A DNA stretch of 64,000 nt from Bin16 sp965206315 (GCA_965206315.1 OZ242210.1:682001-746000), one strand, 5' to 3'; numbered from the stretch's first letter, positions 41,061 to 50,035 are shown. Notes: generated by a model not told the origin, from the sequence alone. Program-made: numbers and translations.

Positions 41061-41993
41061 ATGGCTGTCGAGAGCACAAGACCACAGAGAGCGCCTGCTG
41101 CGGCGAGGCTGCCACGTCGTGCGAGCGGGGGCTTCATCGGGCTGGTGACGAGGCTGTTCACCGAGAAGCCGCTGGGGGCGGTCGGCGCAGTCATCGTCAT
41201 GATCATGCTGCTCATGGCCGTGTTCGCCAACTGGATAGCGCCCTACCCGTACGACGAGCCACACTTCTCCGACGCCTTGCAGGGGTCGAGCTTCAGCTAC
41301 TTCCTGGGGACCGACTTCATCGGGCGGGACCTGTTCAGCAGGCTCGTGCACGGCGCCCGGGTCTCCATCGTCGTGGCGCTCGGTTCGGTCGCGCTCGGCA
41401 GCATACTCGCGGCCCTCATCGGCATCACGAGCGGCTACATGGGCGGCAAGTTCGACACGCTGGTGCAGCGCCTCGTGGACGCGTGGATGAGCGTGCCGCC
41501 GCTGCTCCTGCTGCTGTTCGTGATGTCCATCCTGGGGCCGAGCACACTGAACGTGACGCTCGTGCTGGGGCTCGTCGCCATACGCGAGAGCCGCGTACTG
41601 CGCGGCGCGGTGCTGGCGCTCAAAGAGCAGCCGTTCGTGGAGGCGGCGCGCGTCAATGGCGCGACCACCCTGCGCATCCTGGTGCGGCACGTCCTGCCGA
41701 ACGTGATGGTGCCCATCATCATCCTGGCGAGCCTGCGCCTGGGGCAGGTGATCCTCATCGAGGCATCGCTCAGCTTCCTCGGTTACGGCGTCCCGCCGCC
41801 GTTCCCGTCCTGGGGGCGGATGCTCAGCTCAGAGTCGCGGACGTACATGGAGATCGCGCCGTGGCTTGCCATCTGGCCAGGCGTCTTCCTGAGCCTGACC
41901 GTGTTCGGCTGGAACGTGCTCGGCGACGCACTCCGCGACCTGCTCGACCCCCGCATGCGCGGCACCGGCGGTGGCTACCGCTCGGGGTCGTAG
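41061..41993 (+). CDS. DppC-type ABC permease (peptide/nickel class)
   Basis: The 310-residue permease has an N-terminal OppC-N helix, GTDFIGRDLFSRLVHGARVS near 88 and the EAA loop EAARVNGATTLRILVRHVLPN. It follows its DppB partner by 3 bp and forms the heterodimeric pore. Substrates of the family are peptides, nickel or small glycosides. Confidence 0.92.
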   Translation: MAVESTRPQRAPAAARLPRRASGGFIGLVTRLFTEKPLGAVGAVIVMIMLLMAVFANWIAPYPYDEPHFSDALQGSSFSYFLGTDFIGRDLFSRLVHGARVSIVVALGSVALGSILAALIGITSGYMGGKFDTLVQRLVDAWMSVPPLLLLLFVMSILGPSTLNVTLVLGLVAIRESRVLRGAVLALKEQPFVEAARVNGATTLRILVRHVLPNVMVPIIILASLRLGQVILIEASLSFLGYGVPPPFPSWGRMLSSESRTYMEIAPWLAIWPGVFLSLTVFGWNVLGDALRDLLDPRMRGTGGGYRSGS

Positions 41994-42009
41994 GCCGCCG
42001 GCGTACGTC

Positions 42010-42951
42010 ATGCCGGACATCGCCATCATCGGCCTCAGCCCTCTCGGCATCGCGCTCGGGCGCTCGGTCAAGTCGGGCGTGCAAGGCATCTCCATAGCAG
42101 GATTCGACCCTGATGCCGCGACAGGGAGGCGTGCGCTCGAGACCGGCGCGGTAGACGATGCACCGAGGAGCGCGGCGGCAGCGCTGGCAGGCGCGAAACT
42201 CGTCGTCCTCTCCTCGCCGCTGAGTTCCGCAAGCGACGCCTTACGCATCATCGGGGAGTTCGCGCCGTCCGGGTGCGTCGTCACGGACACGTGCCCGTTG
42301 AAGGCCCCGCTGATGCGCTGGGCGGAGGAGCGCCTGCCGGACGGGATGCATTTCGTCGGCGGGCGTCCCGTGCCTCGTACCCTCAGCGAAGGCGCGGAAG
42401 CATCGTTCGACGGCACGGACTACGCCATCATCCCATCGACGACCGCCTCGGGGGAGGCTGTCGAAGCCGTGACCGGGCTCGCCAGGGCCGTCGGCGCGAG
42501 TCCCTTCTTCCTCGATGCGGCGGAGCACGACAGCTTCGTCATCGCCACGGAGTACCTGCCGCGCATCGCAGCGGGTGCAGCGGTGGACGCCGTCTCCGCA
42601 AGCCCCGTCTGGCGCGACGTGCGCCGTCTGCAAGGCGACGCGTTCACCCAGGCCCTGCGCACGGCTGCCGAGCTCGATCCGGAGGAGGTTGCCGTCGTGC
42701 TGGAGTACGCGCCGGAGACGTTCGGCTCCTGGCTCGACCGGTTCACGGGGGCCACGGACGGCCTGCGGGAGGCCGCGTTCGCGAAGCCGGACTACGCTGA
42801 GGCAGCGAAGCGGCTCACGGAACTGATCGAGGCGCGAGTGGACCGGCTGCGCGAGGCCCCGCCAGCGCACGCTCCGGTCATGGAGCGCCAGAGCTTCTCG
42901 TCGCTCCTGCTGGGCGACTGGCTGGGTCGGCGAACGCAGCGGCGGGGATAG
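42010..42951 (+). CDS. Prephenate dehydrogenase-like protein (TyrA family)
   Basis: The 313-residue protein begins MPDIAIIGLSPLGIALGRSVK, a Rossmann motif with Ser-Pro in the Gly-rich turn. SSPLSSASDALR and VVTDTCPLKAPLMRWAEERLP follow, and the C-terminal region is helical like TyrA. HFVGGRPVPRT replaces the usual HPMAG segment. Whether it makes hydroxyphenylpyruvate is uncertain; no aromatic gene adjoins. The start ATG is 16 bp after the permease stop. Confidence 0.72.
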   Translation: MPDIAIIGLSPLGIALGRSVKSGVQGISIAGFDPDAATGRRALETGAVDDAPRSAAAALAGAKLVVLSSPLSSASDALRIIGEFAPSGCVVTDTCPLKAPLMRWAEERLPDGMHFVGGRPVPRTLSEGAEASFDGTDYAIIPSTTASGEAVEAVTGLARAVGASPFFLDAAEHDSFVIATEYLPRIAAGAAVDAVSASPVWRDVRRLQGDAFTQALRTAAELDPEEVAVVLEYAPETFGSWLDRFTGATDGLREAAFAKPDYAEAAKRLTELIEARVDRLREAPPAHAPVMERQSFSSLLLGDWLGRRTQRRG

Positions 42952-42964
42952 CAGCGTCCCTGCG

Positions 42965-43957
42965 TCAGGCCTGCGGACCGAGGGCCCGCGTCTGTTCGAG
43001 CTGGTCGGCTACCCACTCCAGCGTCTCCGAGTCCAGCCGGAGTTCGATGTCCTGCGCCGCGCGCGTCTGCCCGAGCCACGACCCGAACTCCGCCTCCTCC
43101 AGCAGCTGACGCGCGACGGGGTCGAGGGCGAGAGAGGGGTCGCGTGCACTGATGACGTAGACGACGATCGCGCCGTCGCCGCGCTGGAACGGCGGGGAGA
43201 GCTCCGACGCGGGGAGGTCCCACAGCAGGTCAGCGGCGGCAGGCGGAAGCGCCGCGTAGGGCAGCCAGCCGAGGTCGCCGGAAGCGGGATCGAGCGAGTA
43301 GCGGCGCGCGAGCTCCTCGAACGGCACTCCCTGCACGGCTTCACCCTGGATACGCGCGGCGGTCTCCACGTCGGCGACCACGATCGAGTGCAGGCGTATC
43401 TGCGGCTGCGGGTCTACGATGGAGCGTCCGAGCGCCTCCGTGACCTTCCGGCGGAGCAGCTCCCCTTCAGCCAGCCTCTCCAGTTCGGCGACGTCGAGAC
43501 GCCGCAGGTCGGCGTACTGCCGCTTCGCCTCGGCGAGCTCGGCGCGGGCCGAAGCGTCGAGGTCCGCGGCGTCCAACCGCGGGGTGAGCTGCGCCGCAAG
43601 TTCACGCTCGACCTCCGACTCGCTCACCGTGACGCCGAGCGTGCCCGACGTCTGGCGCAGCACCTCGTTGTCGATGAGCAGCCCGGCGGTATCGAACGCC
43701 TGTGTTCCGGGGTCGAACCGCTGCCGCTGGAGCAGCGCGTCGATCTGGTTGGCGCGGAGGACGTCGACGAGTGTGGCGCGCGGTATCTCGACGCCGTTGA
43801 CGCGTGCGAACCACTGCTGGCTCGGCGCGGTGTAGACGAGGAAGAAGCCGATGAGCGGCCCCGCTACGAGGACGAGCGCGCCCAGCGCTACGATGAGCAC
43901 GGTAAGCCGGCGTGAACGCCCGCCCGGCCTCGCAGGCCGCCTCTCCACCCGCCGCAT
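42965..43957 (-). CDS. Membrane-anchored PpiC/SurA-type peptidyl-prolyl isomerase
   Basis: The 330-residue protein has a basic start, one membrane helix (about 18-42), a SurA-like helical chaperone region (60-190) and a parvulin domain (about 195-285; LHSIVVAD...FEELARRYSLDPASGDLGWLPY). It probably helps fold exported proteins outside the membrane. It converges with the TyrA-like gene, with 13 bp between stops. Confidence 0.87.
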   Translation of the reverse strand: MRRVERRPARPGGRSRRLTVLIVALGALVLVAGPLIGFFLVYTAPSQQWFARVNGVEIPRATLVDVLRANQIDALLQRQRFDPGTQAFDTAGLLIDNEVLRQTSGTLGVTVSESEVERELAAQLTPRLDAADLDASARAELAEAKRQYADLRRLDVAELERLAEGELLRRKVTEALGRSIVDPQPQIRLHSIVVADVETAARIQGEAVQGVPFEELARRYSLDPASGDLGWLPYAALPPAAADLLWDLPASELSPPFQRGDGAIVVYVISARDPSLALDPVARQLLEEAEFGSWLGQTRAAQDIELRLDSETLEWVADQLEQTRALGPQA

Positions 43958-43978
43958 GGATACGGAACTGTCCTCGCC

Positions 43979-45091
43979 TTACACGCCGTAGAGCGCCGTG
44001 GCGTTGTCCGTCAGGATCTTCTCCGCGGTTGCCGAGGAGATGTCGTCGCGCGAGCGCATCTGGCTGACGCAGTGCACCTGGGCCGACGGGTCGGCGGCGA
44101 GGCGGTCGGTCGTCCCCGGGGTGTGGTGCCCGTAGTCGGTGCCGACGACGAGGTGGTCCTCGCCGACGTACTGCATCAGGTAGGGCAGGTCCTCCTCGAC
44201 CTCGTAGGAGACCCACATGTTGTACTCGTCGAAGAGGCGGGGCCCCCAGAAGTCCCGGTCGGCGCGGAGCGTGCCCCGCAGCTGGTACATGGCGAACGGC
44301 ACCCAGGTGGCGCCGGTCTCGATGAAGCCCCACCGGAGGTCGGGGAAGAGCTCCGGCACCTTGTTGGAGACGAGGTTGCGGAAGGCGACGACGGGCGGGA
44401 TGCGCCCGTGGGTGAAGGTGTGGCTGCGGCTGACGTCGATCAGGTAGTTGAGCGCGGGTGCGCCCTGTCCCTGGTGGATGCAGATGGGCAGGCCGAGCGA
44501 CTGCGCCTCCTCGTAGACCGGGAAGAAGTAGGGGTCGTCCAGGGTCTTGTCGCCCTCGATGCCTCGGAAGAAGACGCCGCACGCGCCGTGCTCCTTGCCG
44601 AAGCGGAGCTCGCTGATGGAAGCGTCGATGTTGCGCAGCGGGGGGATGACCACGTAGCGGATGCGGTCTTCCGCTTTCGCCCAGACATCGGCAAGGAAGC
44701 GGTTGTACGCCTTGCACAGCTCGACCTCGTAGGCGGCGTCGTGAGTGAGGTAGGCCAGGAAGAGCGTAGGGTAGACGACCTGGGTGTCCACGTTGGTGGC
44801 CTGCATGTCCTCGAACCGCATCGGGAGGTCGAGCAGCTCGCGCGCCTTCCTGTCGACGCGGTCGCGCACGTTCGCTTGGGCCGTGGGAGTGACGAGGAAG
44901 TTGCCGCCGCGTCCCGCGGGACGCGGGTAGATCTGGCCGTCTATCAGCCACATATGGTCGACCCGGCCGTAAAGCGTGTCCTCAGGCACCTGCACGACGA
45001 CGGGCCGGCGCTTGTGCCAGTCCGGGTCCAGGAAGTCCCACATCTCCGGCGGTTCGGCTATGTGCGTGTCTACGTCCACTACGCGTGCCAT
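43979..45091 (-). CDS. Amidohydrolase-family (amidohydrolase 2) metal-dependent hydrolase
   Basis: The 370-residue TIM barrel opens VVDVDTHIAEPPEMW (DxHxxE type). It has ICIHQGQGAP near 208, a core His in the barrel, and VVGTDYGHHTPG near 320 with the metal-site Asp. The family includes decarboxylases and hydrolases acting on aromatic or cyclic acids. It starts 21 bp upstream of the rotamase gene. The reaction is not assignable. Confidence 0.87.
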   Translation of the reverse strand: MARVVDVDTHIAEPPEMWDFLDPDWHKRRPVVVQVPEDTLYGRVDHMWLIDGQIYPRPAGRGGNFLVTPTAQANVRDRVDRKARELLDLPMRFEDMQATNVDTQVVYPTLFLAYLTHDAAYEVELCKAYNRFLADVWAKAEDRIRYVVIPPLRNIDASISELRFGKEHGACGVFFRGIEGDKTLDDPYFFPVYEEAQSLGLPICIHQGQGAPALNYLIDVSRSHTFTHGRIPPVVAFRNLVSNKVPELFPDLRWGFIETGATWVPFAMYQLRGTLRADRDFWGPRLFDEYNMWVSYEVEEDLPYLMQYVGEDHLVVGTDYGHHTPGTTDRLAADPSAQVHCVSQMRSRDDISSATAEKILTDNATALYGV

Positions 45092-45408
45092 GCTGGCCCT
45101 CCTCAGTCTCCCTCGAATGTATGGCTGACGGGCAGAGTATGTTCCCCCACGGCACGACGGTCAAGCGCGGGGAGGACGCTGGCCCGCCCGTTCCATTCAC
45201 CCCCATCCTGACCTTCCCCCATCGAGGGGGAAGGGACCAAACAGGGCTGCGAGGTTCCTGCTCTCCGCGCGCGCTGAAGCGCGGGAACGACGAGGGCTTG
45301 CGCGTCCGCTTCGCGGCGCGGTGTGCGCTGCCCGCGCACCTGGATTCCCGCCGGTGCGGGAATGACGGAATCAGGCGGCGAGGTCCTGCCTCTGCGGGAA
45401 TGACGGGG
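45092..45408. repeat. Repeat-rich spacer upstream of amidohydrolase gene
   Basis: A family B copy lies at 45194-45236, with palindrome CTTCCCCC-ATCGA-GGGGGAAG (45213-45233). A full family A copy lies at 45253-45368, and a partial GCGGGAATGACGGGG ends near 45408. No gene or tRNA is visible. The promoter for the minus-strand amidohydrolase must lie close to 45092-45190. Confidence 0.75.
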
Positions 45409-45786
45409 CTAGATGGCGCGCGCGGCGGCGTAGCCGACGGCGACGGCGGCGAGGCCGAGGGCCACGGTGAGGAGGACGTTCGCGGCGGCGGAGAGGTAGG
45501 CGGCGCTGCGCAGGAGCGTGAGGGTGTCGTTGGTTATAGCGGAGAAGGTGGTGAAGCCGCCGAGCACGCCGACGAAGAGGAAGAGGCGTGCACCCGGCCC
45601 GAAGAGCTGGCGTGTCTCCGCAAGGCCCGCGAGGACGCCGATGAGCAGGGAGCCGAGGACGTTGACGGCGAGCACTCCCCACGGGAAGGACGGCTGGCCC
45701 AGCACGCGCGATACGCCGAGGATGACGCCGTAGCGCGACGCCGCGCCGATGAAGCCGCCCATGCCGACGAGGAGGAGGTCAGTCAT
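45409..45786 (-). CDS. crcB: Fluoride ion channel CrcB/Fluc
   Basis: The 125-residue, four-helix protein exports F- as a dual-topology dimer. GGFIGAASRYG (10-20), Asn42 in VNVLGSLLIG and GGFTTFSAITND (76-87) with the Phe/Thr track are diagnostic. It is a single-gene form, so a homodimer is expected. No fluoride riboswitch was found upstream. Direct repeats of family A flank both sides. Confidence 0.95.
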   Translation of the reverse strand: MTDLLLVGMGGFIGAASRYGVILGVSRVLGQPSFPWGVLAVNVLGSLLIGVLAGLAETRQLFGPGARLFLFVGVLGGFTTFSAITNDTLTLLRSAAYLSAAANVLLTVALGLAAVAVGYAAARAI

Positions 45787-45815
45787 GGGTGTACGTCCTC
45801 GATGACACAGGGCGA

Positions 45816-46059
45816 GGTTCTTGCTCTCCGCGCGCTGAAGTACGGGAACGACGGGGGCTTGCGCGTCCGCTTCGCGGCGCGGTGTGCGCTGCCCGCGCAC
45901 CCTGGATTCCAGCCGGTGCTGGAATGACGGAATCGGGCTGCGGGGTTCCTGCTCTCCGCGCGCGCTGAAGCGCGGGAACGACGAGGGCTTGGGCGTCCGC
46001 TTCGCGGCGCGGTGTGCGCTGCCCGCGCACCTGGATTCCAGCCGGTGCTGGAATGACGG
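45816..46059 (+). repeat. Two tandem family A repeats
   Basis: Copies at 45816-45930 and 45944-46059 share GGTTC(C/T)TGCTCTCCGCG, GGCGCGGTGTGCGCTGCC and the end GGATTCCAGCCGGTGCTGGA plus ATGACGG. The period is 128 bp. The copy at 45253-45368 lies on the other side of crcB in the same orientation. Those at 25659 and 25891 are inverted relative to these. Confidence 0.85.
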
Positions 46060-46260
46060 GGTGGTTCGACAGGCTCACCATGAGCGGGCTCTCCCTATGC
46101 ACCATGAGCAGGCTCTTCTCCGAGAGGATTTCGCGCGCTAAAGCGCGGGGCTCCGCTCGAAATGACAACCGCCACCGCACCACACCGTGTGGCCTGCCGG
46201 CCACTCTGGATTCCCGCCTTCGCGGGAATGACGGAAAGGACGGGAATGACGGGGCGACGC
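46060..46260. repeat. Further dispersed repeat fragments
   Basis: The stretch holds TTCGACAGGCTCACCATGAG, the hairpin GCGCGCTAAAGCGCG near 46133, and a family A tail GGATTCCCGCCTTCGCGGGA plus ATGACGG (about 46208-46234). No gene is seen. Confidence 0.65.
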
Positions 46261-46698
46261 TCACGGGTGGCGCTTCCGGAAGGTGAGGGGGTCGTGCTGC
46301 TCGCTGCCGTAGAAGCGGAGCCAGAAGTCGCTCTTGCCGGGGAAGTCCATGTAGAGGCCGAGGTGCGCCCCGCCGAGTACGTGGAGGTGGCCGTGCGGCT
46401 GGGACTGCATCGCGTCGGCGCCGAAGTTGGAGACGATGCGGAAGCCGCCGGGCGCATCAGACTCGCCGAGCTCGACCGCGAGCCGGGCTGCACGGGAGAA
46501 GAGCGGCGACTGCCAGAACTCCTGCTGGCTCATGTGAACGACCGGCGCAACGAGGTACATGAGCGGCGCCCAGTCCAGCGCGTTGTGGAAGGCGATGAGG
46601 TCGGCGTCCTGGTAGCGGATCTCCCGCGGGAGCGCGCCGGATGCGATGCCGCAGAACGCGCACTCACCCGAGCCGCCCGGAGGGGCGCTATGAGACAT
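46261..46698 (-). CDS. HIT-family protein
   Basis: The 145-residue protein has the histidine triad PHGHLHV, with His102, 104 and 106, and a Cys pair near the N terminus (CAFC, 13-16) that may bind zinc. HIT proteins hydrolyse or transfer nucleotidyl groups. The start overlaps the end of the loader gene by 11 bp, so it may be co-expressed with the replication operon. Confidence 0.87.
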   Translation of the reverse strand: MSHSAPPGGSGECAFCGIASGALPREIRYQDADLIAFHNALDWAPLMYLVAPVVHMSQQEFWQSPLFSRAARLAVELGESDAPGGFRIVSNFGADAMQSQPHGHLHVLGGAHLGLYMDFPGKSDFWLRFYGSEQHDPLTFRKRHP

Positions 46699-48079
46699 CG
46701 CGGCGGGGCTCCCGAACGCGTCCGGTCTGGCGGTAGTCCGGCGCGGTGATGGGGACCTCCGTCACCATACGGGCATCGTTGAGGCGCGAGGCGACCGGGT
46801 CGGCCGGGCCGGACGGGAGGGCGCGCATGGTGATGACGGTGGGGAGGCGGGCGTTATGGCGGTGGACGATGATCTGGTAGAGCTTCTCGTCCGCCCAGGA
46901 CGTGGAGCTCTCGGAGCCCAGGTCGTCCATGATGAGCAGCGGCGACTGCTTGATGCGGTCGAACAGCTCGTCGTACGTGACGCGGCTGTCCGGGCTGAAG
47001 GTGTAGCGGAGGTGGTCGAGCAGGTCGGGCACGAAGGCGAAGAAGACGTCGCCGCCCTGTGCGAGTTGCCGGTTGGCAACGGCGACGGCCAGGTGGGTCT
47101 TGCCGCAGCCGGGGCCGCCCACGAGGACGAGCCAGCCGTCCGGCTCCTCAGCGAAGGCCCGCGAGGCGTAGAGGGAGGCAGCGAGCGTCTCCCTGTCCTC
47201 TCTCGTGCGGGCCCGGCCCTGGGGTTCGAAGGAGTCGAAGGTCATGCTGTTGAGCATGGCATGGGGGATGCCGCCGAGGCTCATGGTCCTCGCACCGGTA
47301 GCGCCGCCCATGTCGATGACGAGCGCGTTGCGCGGGTCGGTGAGCTTGCTCTGCAGGCGCCCGTCCAACCGCTCGAGGGGGACGGCTGAAGTGAGGATGG
47401 TGGGCAGGCCGTTGAGGTAGCGGTGGTTGACGACCTGGAAGAGCTTCTCCTCAGCCCAGGGGGTGCCGTTGTGCGCGCCGATGTCGTCCAGGACGAGCAC
47501 GGAGACGTTCTTGACCTGCTCGAACACCTCGTCGTGGGAGAGCTCCGCGTCGTCCGCGTAGCCGCCCCGGAGCTGGTCGAGCAGGTCCGGGACGAAGGTA
47601 AAGAGGACGGGGTGTCCCTGCGCCATCAGGCGGTTGGCGGCAGCGGCGCCGAGGCAGGTCTTGCCGGTCCCGTGGCCGCCCGTGAGGAGCAGCGAGCCGT
47701 CCGGCGCCTCGGCGAAGGCCCGCGCAGCGCGCAGCGCAGCGTCGTAGCGGGCGTTGGCTTCGGGGCCGACGCCGGGACCGCTCGGGGCCAGCGTTTCGAA
47801 GGTGACGTTGTGGAGGACGCCGAGGTTGCTGTAGCGCTGCAGGCGGGCGAGGCGGTCCGTTTCGCTGCGCTGGATCTGGCAGAGGCACGGGAAGGCGCGC
47901 CCGAAGTCCGGATGTCCGACGGGCACGTCGCGGCGCACCCAGCCCTGACCTCCGCAGGTCGGGCAGGCCTCAGCATCAGCGGACTCGGCGTCGAGCTGCT
48001 GCACCCACTCAGGAATGGCGGCGACGTTCGAGAAGTTCCGCTGCTGTAAGCGCCTCAGAATGTCTCCCAGGCTTTCCAC
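46688..48079 (-). CDS. Double AAA+ DnaC/IstB-like helicase loader
   Basis: The 463-residue protein contains two consecutive DnaC-like AAA+ modules. A zinc-finger-like CPTC (39-42) plus CLC (65-67) comes first. Module 1 has Walker A GGHGTGKT (134-141) and Walker B VLVLDDIG (194-201). Module 2 has GGPGCGKT (321-328) and LLIMDDLG (381-388). The lead-in NVTFETLAP (91) recurs as SMTFDSFEP (278). Module 2 keeps SRLND, with a candidate Arg finger, while module 1 has SKLTD. Usual loaders have one module. The GTG start gives a 71-nt overlap with the DnaD-like gene; a GTG at 48004 would avoid it. Loading DnaB on DNA is inferred from context. Confidence 0.85.
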   Translation of the reverse strand: MESLGDILRRLQQRNFSNVAAIPEWVQQLDAESADAEACPTCGGQGWVRRDVPVGHPDFGRAFPCLCQIQRSETDRLARLQRYSNLGVLHNVTFETLAPSGPGVGPEANARYDAALRAARAFAEAPDGSLLLTGGHGTGKTCLGAAAANRLMAQGHPVLFTFVPDLLDQLRGGYADDAELSHDEVFEQVKNVSVLVLDDIGAHNGTPWAEEKLFQVVNHRYLNGLPTILTSAVPLERLDGRLQSKLTDPRNALVIDMGGATGARTMSLGGIPHAMLNSMTFDSFEPQGRARTREDRETLAASLYASRAFAEEPDGWLVLVGGPGCGKTHLAVAVANRQLAQGGDVFFAFVPDLLDHLRYTFSPDSRVTYDELFDRIKQSPLLIMDDLGSESSTSWADEKLYQIIVHRHNARLPTVITMRALPSGPADPVASRLNDARMVTEVPITAPDYRQTGRVREPRRDVS

Positions 48080-48662
48080 TCGATCTCGTTCCTCTGCCTT
48101 CGCGTTTCCAGCGCTCCAGTATGGCCTCGATGTAGCGCCAGCTGCGGACGTTGCCCGCCGCCGCCTCGCGTATGGCTGCCTCCACCCACCCGGCGGGGTA
48201 CTCCTCCTCGGCGGCGCGCAACTCGTCTGCAACCAACGGCGTCAGCATACCAACGTTCTCTTCGTACAACCGATAGACGTTGGGGCGTTCGGCCAACCGG
48301 GCGGCCACTGCCTGCGCCGGAGCGAGGTCGAACCGTTCGGCGGCCCGCTCGTTCTGCGGCGTGCGGAGCAGGAGCCAGTCTCCCGCCTCGATGAGGGTGC
48401 CGCGCTCGACCGCCAGCGCGATGCCACGCTCGATCTCGCCCTCGGAGCCGAGGGCTTCCAGCAGAACGCCGTCAGCCCGCAGGGCGGAGACCGGAACGCG
48501 CTTCGGCGCGCCGCTCTGCTGGGCCTCGTACCAGAGGAAGCGGAGCGTGCACTTCAGCTCTGCGCAGTCGGCGACGTCGGCCAGGAGCGATGCGAGCAGC
48601 GGCGCAGGCACAGGCAACCGCTTCACCGCAGCGCCGAACCCCGGAAACGTCGACTCGGTCAT
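48009..48662 (-). CDS. DnaD-domain protein
   Basis: The 217-residue protein has an N-terminal winged-helix-like part and a C-terminal DnaB2/DnaD domain: YRLYEENVGMLTPLVADELR near 131, then YPAGWVEAAIREA and WRYIEAILERWKREG. DnaD proteins act in primosome assembly between DnaA and helicase loading. It lies between dnaB (4-bp ATGA overlap) and the loader gene, which supports this role. Confidence 0.87.
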   Translation of the reverse strand: MTESTFPGFGAAVKRLPVPAPLLASLLADVADCAELKCTLRFLWYEAQQSGAPKRVPVSALRADGVLLEALGSEGEIERGIALAVERGTLIEAGDWLLLRTPQNERAAERFDLAPAQAVAARLAERPNVYRLYEENVGMLTPLVADELRAAEEEYPAGWVEAAIREAAAGNVRSWRYIEAILERWKREGRGTRSSGKPGRHSEALTAAELLERRRHS

Positions 48663-50023
48663 GGGGTCGCCGGTTCGGTCGCCAGGTTCAGGAAGCGCGA
48701 GTACTTGCCGTCGAAGAAGAGGTGGATGGAGCGCGTGGGGCCGTGGCGGTTCTTGGCGATGACCAGCTGCGCGAGGTTCTCCGGGTACGGGTCGGTCGGG
48801 TGGCGCTGCTCCCATTGCTCCGGGCTCATGTACTTGTCGTCGCGATGGATGAAGGCGACGACGTCGGCGTCCTGCTCGATGCTGCCGGACTCGCGGAGGT
48901 CGGAGAGCTGCGGGTGGTGGTCGGGGCGCTGCTCGATGGCGCGGGAGAGCTGGGAGATGGCGATGACCGGCACGTTGAGGTCGCGTGCGATGGCCTTCAG
49001 CTGGCGGGTGATGTCGCTCAACTCCTGCACGCGGTTCTCGCCCCGGTTCTCCCTTCCCGATATGAGCTGGAGGTAGTCGACGATGACGAGGTCTATGCTC
49101 CTTCCGGTGTGCAGCCGGCGGAGCTTGGAGCGCATCTCCAGGACGGTCTGGGCGGGCGAGTCGTCCATGTAGATGGCGAGGTCGGAGAGGGCGCCGATAC
49201 CGTTTATGACGCGGGCCTGTGCGCTGTCGCCGAGGAGGCCGATGCGCAGGAGGTGGCTGTCGACCTCCGCCTCGGCGGAGAGGAGGCGGAGCGCGAGCTG
49301 CTCGCGGCTCATCTCCAAGCTGACGACGGCGGCGACGGCGCCCTGCCCCGCCGCGTTGCGGGCGATGTTCATCGCGAGAGTCGACTTGCCGAGCGCGGGG
49401 CGGGCCGCGAGGATGAAGAGGTCGCCCCGCTGCAGGCGTCCGAGGGCGTTGTCGAGGTCGACGAAGCCAGTGGGGATGGGCGCCACGCCGTGGTCGAGCG
49501 GCGCGGTATCGGACGCCTCCTCCAGGTACTGGTCCAGCACCTCGCGGATCGTGACGAAGTCGCGCGTGACGTGGGTGTTGCGGACGCGGAAGAGGATGTC
49601 CTCCGCACGCTCGAGGGCCTGCTCGGTATCGGGAGAGTCCTCGTAACCGATGGTGGCGATGTCGCCCGCGGCCTGTATGAGCCTGCGCATGGTGGCGGTG
49701 CGGTTGACGATACGGGCGAAGTGCTCCGCGTGGACGGACGTGGGAACGGCTGCGATGACGTGGCTGAGGTAGCCGGGGCCGCCGACCTCGTCCAAACGCT
49801 CCCTGAGCGAAAGCTCGCGGGCAACACTGATCTGGTCTATGGGTTCGCCGCGCTGGTAGAGGGACTGACAGGCCTGGTAGCACCACCGGTTGCGCTCTCG
49901 GTAGAAGTCGTCTACCGCTACGAGCGGCGCGATGCGGTTAATCACCTCCCCGTCTATGAGGAGGGAGCCAATGACCGCTTCTTCCGCTTCCGCGTCATGT
50001 GGTGGCAGCTTCTCCGCATACAT
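48659..50023 (-). CDS. dnaB: Replicative DNA helicase DnaB
   Basis: The 454-residue helicase has the N-terminal collar domain (PPHDAEAEEAVIGSLL), Walker A AARPALGKST with GKS at 212-214, Walker B VIVDYLQLI, and QLSRAIEQRPDHHPQLSDLRESGSIEQDADVV split over about 370-403, with the Arg finger region. No intein is present. It is 12 bp downstream of rplI, the common rplI-dnaB arrangement. Confidence 0.97.
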   Translation of the reverse strand: MYAEKLPPHDAEAEEAVIGSLLIDGEVINRIAPLVAVDDFYRERNRWCYQACQSLYQRGEPIDQISVARELSLRERLDEVGGPGYLSHVIAAVPTSVHAEHFARIVNRTATMRRLIQAAGDIATIGYEDSPDTEQALERAEDILFRVRNTHVTRDFVTIREVLDQYLEEASDTAPLDHGVAPIPTGFVDLDNALGRLQRGDLFILAARPALGKSTLAMNIARNAAGQGAVAAVVSLEMSREQLALRLLSAEAEVDSHLLRIGLLGDSAQARVINGIGALSDLAIYMDDSPAQTVLEMRSKLRRLHTGRSIDLVIVDYLQLISGRENRGENRVQELSDITRQLKAIARDLNVPVIAISQLSRAIEQRPDHHPQLSDLRESGSIEQDADVVAFIHRDDKYMSPEQWEQRHPTDPYPENLAQLVIAKNRHGPTRSIHLFFDGKYSRFLNLATEPATP

Positions 50024-50035
50024 CCTGCCTCGTTC

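Noticed and set aside
45253..46059. CRISPR array
   Set aside because: The repeats are about 115 bp, few, and contain internal palindromes; there are no short regular repeats with unique spacers and no cas genes.
45787..46260. Fluoride riboswitch upstream of crcB
   Set aside because: The spacer consists of repeats and I find none of the conserved fluoride-aptamer segments.
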